Positions 7,583 to 12,294 of a DNA stretch of 12,294 bases are shown piece by piece. Where the stretch lies: assembly GCA_027065245.1 (NCBI GenBank), contig JAMOOS010000138.1, forward strand, positions 1 through 12,294. The letters run 5' to 3'. This stretch comes from Desulfuromonadaceae bacterium. Its GTDB lineage: Bacteria; Desulfobacterota; Desulfuromonadia; Desulfuromonadales; Desulfuromonadaceae. Both the position numbers and the translations under genes were made by a program. Within the stretch, counting starts at the first letter, position 1. Each line of letters starts with the position of its first letter. Under the pieces are notes generated by a model. That model was not told the DNA's origin, did not search any database, and saw only the letters and a program-made list of their open reading frames with translations.

Positions 7583-8479
7583 TTAATCTTTGCGCAAGAT
7601 AATGGTGTTGTGACATTGCATACACTGGCCGGTTTCATGGCATACGTTGCAGCTGCGGAAATTGCGCATGGCGGCTTCGCCGTGGCCGTTTTCGCTGCTG
7701 TAGCTCATCCAGTTGGCCGCATTGTGTGAAATCGGTTTTTCACTGCGGTGACAATCGACACAGTAACCGGCATCGTGACAGTTGGCACACAGACGGCGGT
7801 TGTGACCGGCTTCCATGCCGTGGCCGCCAACTTTCCAGCCAAACACGTGATCACGCGGTTTCTGGGTGCGGTGGCACTTTTCACAGAACGCCTGGCGATC
7901 GGTGTGGCAGTAAACGCAACTGGTGTCGAGACGGCTGGCCTGGCCGTGACGGCTTTCCCAGTCCTGTTCGTGACTTTCAGGTGCTTTTTCCGCGGTTATC
8001 TCCTTGTGACATTCGGAGCATTCCTGCGGGCCGTCTTCTTTTTTGTGGCAGTCGAGGCACAGGGTCATCTTGGGTCCGTCGCCCAGATCGCCATCTTCGG
8101 CAATCCCTTTGTGGCAGGTGGCGCACTCGTAATCGCTGTGAACCTCATGATCAAAGATCAGATCTTTGTTGCCTTTGGGCTTGGCCTGCCGTTTCACTTC
8201 GTAGTCGTTTTTAGCCCCCTCAACGGTATGGCACATCAGACATTCCTCGGAAGGATTATCCTCGTCAATTTCATGACATTCCTTGCAGTTGTCCATGGAG
8301 GGAGCCACATAATTGCCATCATCGCAGGCAACGTGGCAGTCGTTGCAGCCAACTTCCTGCTCAACGACATGGAATTTATGGCTGAACTTGAGTCCGCTTT
8401 CCACTTTACATCCGGACAGTGCCAGTGTGAGGGCGAAAAGCAGGAATATTCCAGCTGTATACAGTACTTTTTTTCGCAT
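7583..8479 (-). CDS. 12-heme outer-membrane lipoprotein cytochrome c
   Basis: The protein is 298 residues from the ATG at 8479, or 301 if the GTG at 8488 is used. The ATG is preferred for a GGTGA site five bases upstream; the GTG sits only three bases after GGGGAGG. A lipoprotein signal peptide (KK, hydrophobic run) ends in the lipobox LSGC, with the lipidated Cys at residue 24 (ATG numbering). Twelve CXXCH motifs are visible: CNDCH, CKECH, CLMCH, CATCH, CLDCH, CSECH, CVYCH, CEKCH, CANCH, CVDCH, CNVCH and CMQCH, about one heme per 25 residues. FSHKFH and FDHEVH patterns before heme groups supply likely axial His ligands, as in cytochrome c7/c3-like repeats. Such dense packing suits a nanowire-like electron conduit. 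It lies 20 bases after the porin gene and 46 bases before the large cytochrome gene, so the three form one operon. It probably sits in or on the outer membrane and works with the barrel. Inner versus outer face cannot be read from sequence. Confidence 0.93.
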   Translation of the reverse strand: MRKKVLYTAGIFLLFALTLALSGCKVESGLKFSHKFHVVEQEVGCNDCHVACDDGNYVAPSMDNCKECHEIDEDNPSEECLMCHTVEGAKNDYEVKRQAKPKGNKDLIFDHEVHSDYECATCHKGIAEDGDLGDGPKMTLCLDCHKKEDGPQECSECHKEITAEKAPESHEQDWESRHGQASRLDTSCVYCHTDRQAFCEKCHRTQKPRDHVFGWKVGGHGMEAGHNRRLCANCHDAGYCVDCHRSEKPISHNAANWMSYSSENGHGEAAMRNFRSCNVCHETGQCMQCHNTIILRKD

Positions 8480-8499
8480 AAGTTTCACCAGCCTCCCCG

Positions 8500-9918
8500 T
8501 TAAAATTCCTGATGTAAGGTCAGGGTCAGCGCACTGACATAGTCTACCCCGAGTTCATCCTCGAAGTAATCATCCTGATCATACTGATAGAGCACTTCAA
8601 CCCATGAGTTGTCCATGTAATGGTACTTCAGGGCTGCTTCGTAGCGGGTTGCCGCCTCGTCCTCTATCCGACTGTTGACATCCTCACTCTTGTGATAGAA
8701 ACCGGCGCGGATTTCAAATTTGTTTAATTCTTGACGCAGATCAGCGTAGTAGGAAGTAGATTCGCCCTCGTAGAACATGGAGCGATCTTCCTGCCAGAAG
8801 CTGTAGCCGGTATCGAGATGGAAACCCTTGAGACCCATGAACTCGTCGAGATTGATACCGGCGCTGTAACGATCGAAATCGGTGTTGTAGAGATCTTCTT
8901 CGTTGTCGTTGTTCAGTACCCGCTTGGTGTAGCGGCCATAAACAGTAAGACCTTTCAGTTGGGGAACAGGCTGGCTGATCTTGAGATCGTAATCGGTATA
9001 TGCCTGTTCCTGCAGCAGGTACAAACTGGTCAGCCTGGTGCTGAGCGCGTTTTTGAAAGTGTAGGAATAATCGAACAGATAGTCACTATCGAGATCGACA
9101 TCGTAGCGGTGGTAGATGCCGATATTGATGACGGTGCCGGTCTGTGGCAGCAGTGCCTGGGTGCCGATATCGAGAAAGCGCTCGCTGTCATCTATAAAGG
9201 CCAGGCGTGCGTAGGACTGAATATAATCGGTAATCTGCCAGTATAAGCCGCCCTCAGTGGAATTGTTGTCGGATAATACCCCGTCAAGAGTCAACGCCAG
9301 ATTGCTGGTCGGGTGCAGCGCCAAGTTGTATCCGCCCACTTCATCACGGGTAAGGTCGGTGTAGTGGTGTACCAGATTGCCGCCAAAGGCACTGATTTCA
9401 AAACCGGCCCAGTCGGGACGACTGTAGCTGATGTGCAGGCCGTCAAAGTGAACGGTCTCGGCGCCGTAGGAGTACTGGCGACCGGCACGTACATTCAGAC
9501 CGTCTACAAACAGATCGCGTTTTTCCAGATAAGCGTAGTAGGCTTCGAAATCCTGGCGATGATCGCCGCGACTGTCAGTGTAGTTCTGAAAAATGGAACC
9601 ATCAGCGGTTCCATCAAGGTCTTTTACGTAACGACCCATGGCCGAGAAGGTGATGCCGTATTCTTCCCAGTTCATGTCGAGACCCAGGTGCTGACTGAAA
9701 TCCTGGTCATCATCGTCGTCATTGAGAAAACCTTTGGGTGAATCATCTGACCATGCGTAGCGATACTCGGTTGTACTGCGCAGTGTCAAATCAACGTCTC
9801 CGAACTGCACCCCCCAGCTGGTGGTGGCCACCAGCAGACAGATGCACAGCAACGGCCAGGTCAGCTTTGCTGGCCGCCAGCTTCGGATTGCTAGTCCCTG
9901 CCTCTTCATTTCTGTCAT
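8500..9918 (-). CDS. Outer-membrane beta-barrel porin of a porin-cytochrome conduit
   Basis: The predicted protein has 472 residues from the ATG at 9918, which follows a GGGGGG ribosome site seven bases upstream. A longer upstream extension lacks signal-peptide character and is not used. Residues 1-36 form a Sec signal peptide with a basic start and a hydrophobic core ending near TTSWG. The mature part has alternating polar/aromatic strands (such as NLALTLDGVL, SYARLAFID, EIRAGFYHK, YEAALKYHY), no long hydrophobic helix, and ends in Phe (LTLTLHQEF), the usual barrel-assembly signal. An acidic loop with five consecutive Asp follows early in the mature protein and may bind calcium. By position and fold it plays the MtrB/OmbB-like role: a sheath that lets multiheme cytochromes pass electrons across the outer membrane. 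Sequence likeness to MtrB itself is not evident by eye (no N-terminal CXXC). It is first of three genes in the operon. Confidence 0.85.
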   Translation of the reverse strand: MTEMKRQGLAIRSWRPAKLTWPLLCICLLVATTSWGVQFGDVDLTLRSTTEYRYAWSDDSPKGFLNDDDDDQDFSQHLGLDMNWEEYGITFSAMGRYVKDLDGTADGSIFQNYTDSRGDHRQDFEAYYAYLEKRDLFVDGLNVRAGRQYSYGAETVHFDGLHISYSRPDWAGFEISAFGGNLVHHYTDLTRDEVGGYNLALHPTSNLALTLDGVLSDNNSTEGGLYWQITDYIQSYARLAFIDDSERFLDIGTQALLPQTGTVINIGIYHRYDVDLDSDYLFDYSYTFKNALSTRLTSLYLLQEQAYTDYDLKISQPVPQLKGLTVYGRYTKRVLNNDNEEDLYNTDFDRYSAGINLDEFMGLKGFHLDTGYSFWQEDRSMFYEGESTSYYADLRQELNKFEIRAGFYHKSEDVNSRIEDEAATRYEAALKYHYMDNSWVEVLYQYDQDDYFEDELGVDYVSALTLTLHQEF

Positions 9919-10091
9919 TAAACCCCCCATCGATAACGTACAGGTGTTGGCGATTCTGCAGCGCAGACACCAAAACCCAGATCGCACCGTTCGAGCGCAT
10001 ACACTGTCAAACATGGTGTACAACCTGCCCTGACGGTGACTTCCTGTTTGCCTGTTGCAACTGTGTGCATTGGCACAGTTGCATTCTTCAT
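9918..10091 (-). CDS. Possible small Cys-containing leader ORF overlapping the porin start
   Basis: A 57-codon frame from an ATG at 10091 ends in TAA whose last A is the first base of the porin ATG (TAATG), an arrangement typical of translational coupling. The peptide contains a CTPC pair and two further Cys, and no signal peptide or hydrophobic segment. There is no clear ribosome site before the ATG, and a TTG at 10121 is an alternative. I do not recognise it. It may be a coincidence within the leader RNA, or a small regulatory or leader peptide. Confidence 0.25.
   Translation of the reverse strand: MKNATVPMHTVATGKQEVTVRAGCTPCLTVYALERCDLGFGVCAAESPTPVRYRWGV
10056..10083. repeat. 10-bp perfect inverted repeat in operon leader
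   Basis: TGCAACTGTG (10056-10065) and CACAGTTGCA (10074-10083) are perfect complements separated by eight bases. In the transcript they would form a stable hairpin about 110 nt after the predicted start. As DNA they form a 28-bp dyad suitable for a dimeric regulator. No T-run follows, so it is not a simple terminator. Confidence 0.6.
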
Positions 10092-10130
10092 ATAGAAAAG
10101 CGCGTCGGGTGGAACCGACAACTTGCCAGT

Positions 10131-10158
10131 ATAATAATAACTGTTCAGGTATTATTAT
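10131..10158. promoter_or_regulatory. 28-bp dyad just downstream of the cytochrome operon promoter (candidate operator)
   Basis: ATAATAATA-A-CTG (10131-10143) and CAG-G-TATTATTAT (10146-10158) match at 12 of 13 pairs around a two-base centre. The centre lies about 34 bases after the predicted start of the promoter at 10185-10213, a position where a bound repressor would block elongation or initiation. AT-rich arms and the near-perfect symmetry argue for a protein-binding site. The regulator is not identifiable here. Confidence 0.55.
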
Positions 10159-10184
10159 TGACCCATCCAAGCGCAAACGCACGC

Positions 10185-10213
10185 ATAGTACACCGCGACT
10201 TTGCACAAGTCAA
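10185..10213 (-). promoter_or_regulatory. Sigma-70-like promoter of the porin-cytochrome operon
   Basis: On the - strand, TTGACT (10213-10208) and TACTAT (10190-10185) are spaced by exactly 17 bases. The predicted start is near 10178, giving a 5' leader of about 260 nt before the porin ATG. The leader holds two dyads and a possible small ORF. I looked for GEMM-type cyclic-dinucleotide riboswitch motifs, common before cytochrome genes in this group, and saw no convincing match. Confidence 0.6.
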
Positions 10214-10262
10214 ACACCTATTTTATGTATTGAATTGTATAATTATTGACATATATTGGTAA

Positions 10263-10326
10263 GGATATGCATGTTTGTACTTACATTTGCCTCCTATGCC
10301 TGACGATGCAGAAGATATGCATATCC
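10263..10326. repeat. Inverted repeat with palindromic arm downstream of gap
   Basis: GGATATGCAT (10263-10272) and ATGCATATCC (10317-10326) are perfect 10-bp complements 44 bases apart. The right copy lies in a 12-bp palindrome, GATATGCATATC (10314-10325). It sits 10 bases after the gap stop codon and may end gap transcription or bind a regulator. No T-run typical of an intrinsic terminator follows. The rest of the gap-to-promoter interval (10214-10335) is AT-rich and shows nothing else. Confidence 0.4.
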
Positions 10327-10335
10327 GTGTATGTT

Positions 10336-11346
10336 TTAGCCCTGCAACTTGGCCGTTACCATACTCAGCAGGTCAACAATCCTGGATGAATACCCCCATT
10401 CGTTGTCGTACCACAGCAGTACCTTGAGCAGGGTGTTATCCAATACAGTGGTGGAGGGAGCATCGAAAATGACTGAGGCCGGATTGCCGTTATAGTCGCT
10501 GGAAACCAGCGGCTCCTCGGCAAATTCCATGACGCCGGCCAAGGTGGTGTTGGCCGCTGTGCGCATCATGTTGTTTATCTCTTCTACACTGGTTTCGTGC
10601 TCGGTTTCTACCACCAGGTCTATAAGTGATACGTTTGGTGTTGGTACCCGCACGGAAAGACCGGTCAGTTTCCCCTTGAGTTGCGGCAATACAATACCGA
10701 CAGCTTTGGTGGCGCCGGTGGTGGTGGGAATCATGGACAATCCGGCGGCACGGGTGCGACGCAAATCCTTATGGGGCAGATCGAGGATACGCTGATCGTT
10801 GGTGTAGGAATGGATAGTTGTCATGCTGCCGTGGACGATGCCAACGCTATCCAGCAGCAGCTTTGCTACCGGAGCCAGGCAGTTGGTGGTGCATGACGCA
10901 TTTGATATTATGTGGTGCTGCGCCGCATCGTAGGTGTCAAAGTTGACTCCTTTGACCAGGGTAGCGTCAGCATCTTTGCCTGGCGCACTGATAATGACTT
11001 TTTTTGCCCCTGCCTTAAGGTGTTGCGCCGCCTGTTCGCGCTGACGAAACAAACCAGTGGATTCCAGTACCAGGTCGATGTTCATCTGCCGCCATGGCAG
11101 CTCGGCCGGATTGCGTTGCGACAGTACCTGTATTTTTTTTCCGTTGACCACCAGGCAGTCGCCGTCAGCAGAAATATTGGCGGCACAAATGCCGTGAACC
11201 GAGTCGTATTTAAGCAGGTGTGCCAGAGTGGCGGCATCGGTTAAATCATTGATGGCGACAATTTCAAAGGCGTCAACCTCGAGTGCCGCTCTGAATACGT
11301 TACGACCTATACGACCAAAACCGTTAATGGCAACTCTGGCTGACAT
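10336..11346 (-). CDS. gap: Type I glyceraldehyde-3-phosphate dehydrogenase
   Basis: The 336-residue cytosolic enzyme converts glyceraldehyde-3-phosphate, phosphate and NAD+ to 1,3-bisphosphoglycerate, or the reverse in gluconeogenesis. The ATG at 11346 follows a strong AAGGAGGG site. An in-frame ATG at 11394 overlaps the -10 of the promoter and is not the start. The N-terminal Rossmann motif INGFGRIGR (residues 7-15) and Asp34 in AINDLTD point to NAD. The catalytic segment SNASCTTNC gives Cys152 as nucleophile, with His179 in TTIHSYTNDQ as base. PTTTGATKAVG, RVPTPNVS and WYDNEWGYS complete the family pattern. Length is normal and no key residue is missing. It appears to be a single-gene unit with its own promoter. 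Confidence 0.97.
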   Translation of the reverse strand: MSARVAINGFGRIGRNVFRAALEVDAFEIVAINDLTDAATLAHLLKYDSVHGICAANISADGDCLVVNGKKIQVLSQRNPAELPWRQMNIDLVLESTGLFRQREQAAQHLKAGAKKVIISAPGKDADATLVKGVNFDTYDAAQHHIISNASCTTNCLAPVAKLLLDSVGIVHGSMTTIHSYTNDQRILDLPHKDLRRTRAAGLSMIPTTTGATKAVGIVLPQLKGKLTGLSVRVPTPNVSLIDLVVETEHETSVEEINNMMRTAANTTLAGVMEFAEEPLVSSDYNGNPASVIFDAPSTTVLDNTLLKVLLWYDNEWGYSSRIVDLLSMVTAKLQG

Positions 11347-11389
11347 GGCGTGTCCCTCCTTGTGTTGTTGTTGATTAAAACCAAGCGAA

Positions 11390-11419
11390 ATCATACTGGA
11401 AGTACGGCTTTGACGTCAA
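11390..11419 (-). promoter_or_regulatory. gap: Sigma-70-like promoter of gap with palindromic -35
   Basis: On the - strand, TTGACG (11419-11414) and TATGAT (11395-11390) are 18 bases apart, close to consensus. The predicted start is near 11383, about 37 bases before the ATG. The -35 lies inside a perfect 10-bp palindrome, TTGACGTCAA (11410-11419), which could also bind a regulator. Confidence 0.65.
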
Positions 11420-11522
11420 GCAATCTAAGAATGTTTTCGCCCCTTATTAATTTAGTGTTCCGCTGTCGCGTTCCATGTTGTTATCGTGGCGCATAGCAGG
11501 CGGTGTGCCGCGGTTATTTTAC

Positions 11523-11551
11523 TTGCTGAGCCGAGATATTTCGGGTATACA
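11523..11551 (+). promoter_or_regulatory. Sigma-70-like promoter of walJ
   Basis: TTGCTG (11523-11528) and TATACA (11546-11551) are spaced by 17 bases on the + strand, about 70 bases before the hydrolase start. The spacer holds an imperfect dyad CCGAGATATTTCGG (11531-11544; 12 of 14 symmetric). The rest of the intergenic stretch (11420-11522) shows no gene. Confidence 0.5.
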
Positions 11552-11623
11552 GCGGGGGGCACGGCAGCGGGTTGCCGCCGATTTCATGGAAGATCTGACA
11601 CACTCCTAACAGAAGGTGATTAT

Positions 11624-12294
11624 TTGCGCGTTTGTCAGTTGGCCAGCGGCAGCAAGGGAAATTCCATTTACATCGAAAGTGCAGCTGCGCGCATTCTGAT
11701 TGATGCCGGTTTGTCGGCACGGCAGATAGATGCACGCCTGGCCGCCATCGGTGTTGATGGCGCAACTCTGGATGCGCTGTTTGTTACCCACGAGCACGGT
11801 GATCACTGCCGTGGCGTGGGGCCGCTGGCGCGGCGTTACAATCTGCCGGTGTATATTCATCCTGCCACCATGGAGCAGTTGCCGGGGCTTGGCGCTGTGC
11901 AGGCGCGTTTTTTTGCTGTTGGTGATGAAATCGTTTGCGGCGATATTCGTGTGTGTCCGTTTTCGGTAACCCACGATGCCGCCGCGCCGGTGGCCTTTGT
12001 GGTTGAGACCGATGAAGGGCGGGTCGGGGTGGTTACCGACCTGGGTGTTGCCACACGGCTGGTGGAGGAACGTCTGCGCTCGTGTCGGGTGCTGGTTATC
12101 GAAACCAATCACGACGAGGTGATGTTGCGCGACGGGCCGTATCCGTGGCAGTTGAAGCAGCGGATTCGTGGCAGGCACGGTCATCTGTCCAATGCGGCCG
12201 GGGCGGAACTGCTTGGCCGGTTGGCGTGGCACGGGTTGGAGGCGGTGTTTCTGGCTCATTTGAGCGAGACCAATAATCGTGCCGAGATCGCCCG
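11624..12294 (+). CDS. walJ: WalJ/YycJ-type metallo-beta-lactamase-fold hydrolase, 3'-truncated by window edge
   Basis: The visible 223 codons encode an MBL-fold protein of the YycJ/WalJ group, whose members are usually about 255-270 residues long. They are metal-dependent nuclease-like hydrolases linked to DNA replication and cell-envelope signalling in Firmicutes; the role here is inferred. The start is a TTG at 11624 preceded by AGAAGGTGAT. It is chosen because the product then begins RVCQLASGSKGNS, matching the family's usual N-terminus (ASGSxGNS), while the upstream in-frame codons do not. The metal-binding motif THEHGDH is at residues 55-61 (His56, His58, Asp60, His61). SVTHDA supplies a further His, VVTDLG an Asp, and LVIETNHDE follows. 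The gene is divergent from gap. An open frame on the opposite strand over the same bases is a shadow. Confidence 0.93.
   Translation, partial: MRVCQLASGSKGNSIYIESAAARILIDAGLSARQIDARLAAIGVDGATLDALFVTHEHGDHCRGVGPLARRYNLPVYIHPATMEQLPGLGAVQARFFAVGDEIVCGDIRVCPFSVTHDAAAPVAFVVETDEGRVGVVTDLGVATRLVEERLRSCRVLVIETNHDEVMLRDGPYPWQLKQRIRGRHGHLSNAAGAELLGRLAWHGLEAVFLAHLSETNNRAEIA

Noticed and set aside
10001..10083. Cyclic-dinucleotide (GEMM) riboswitch in the cytochrome leader
   Set aside because: A few short stretches resemble the class (such as CAGGCAAAC), but the conserved core and receptor are not present in order.
9919..10206. N-terminal extension of the porin up to 10206
   Set aside because: It overlaps the promoter and leader, shows no signal-peptide character, and the ATG at 9918 has a good ribosome site followed by a clear signal peptide.
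10281..10295. AGGAGG-CAA-ATG-TAA, a start-stop unit on the - strand after gap
   Set aside because: The spacing to the ATG is only three bases and there is no context to support a function; probably chance, though minimal start-stop units can be regulatory.
11606..12259. Open frame of about 217 codons on the - strand over walJ
   Set aside because: The + strand frame shows an unmistakable MBL motif and family N-terminus, so the reverse frame is a shadow.
1..12294. CRISPR arrays, insertion sequences, rRNA or prophage genes
   Set aside because: No direct-repeat arrays, transposase-like frames, terminal repeats or RNA-gene signatures were seen.

Overview
The window looks like the chromosome of a metal- or sulfur-respiring member of the Desulfuromonadales/Geobacter group (former Deltaproteobacteria). 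The base composition is moderate. The strongest pointer is a cluster of an outer-membrane barrel, a 12-heme lipoprotein cytochrome and a very large 8-heme secreted cytochrome, which is typical of that group. The taxon is an inference from gene content; there is no rRNA here.

Layout from left to right. (1) 1-1149, + strand: the 3' part of purB (adenylosuccinate lyase), ending at a strong hairpin terminator (about 1165-1199). (2) 1224-2992, - strand: a TraB/PrgY-family membrane protein followed by a small ferritin-like (rubrerythrin-type) protein. (3) 3024-3292, - strand, no protein gene: a promoter, a folded RNA of about 180-190 nt (possibly 6S RNA, or a leader of the TraB gene) and an intrinsic terminator. 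(4) 3326-9918, - strand: an extracellular electron-transfer operon transcribed right to left. Its order is porin (8500-9918), 12-heme lipoprotein (7583-8479) and 8-heme cytochrome (3388-7536), ending in a strong terminator. A sigma-70-like promoter lies at 10185-10213, followed by a long leader with two dyads and a possible small ORF. (5) 10336-11346, - strand: type I GAPDH with its own promoter. (6) 11624-12294, + strand: the 5' part of a WalJ/YycJ-type metallo-beta-lactamase-fold hydrolase, cut by the window end.

The most interesting observation is that the 8-heme cytochrome gene is interrupted by one in-frame TGA at codon 138 (7123-7125). The part before it has the only ribosome binding site, the signal peptide and heme 1. 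The part after it has 1,244 open codons and hemes 2-8. A short GC-rich hairpin begins 11 nt after the TGA, with its apical loop 16 nt away, where a bacterial SECIS would be expected. The motif at the TGA, Trp-(TGA)-Pro-Pro, recurs as Trp-Cys-Pro-Pro at residues 1148-1151. The simplest reading is a selenocysteine-containing multiheme cytochrome of 1,382 residues inside a porin-cytochrome conduit. A nonsense mutation or sequencing error remains possible.

In the inferred system the porin would hold a cytochrome wire across the outer membrane. The 12-heme lipoprotein would carry electrons through or onto it, and the large 8-heme, possibly Sec-bearing protein could be the terminal or catalytic partner.
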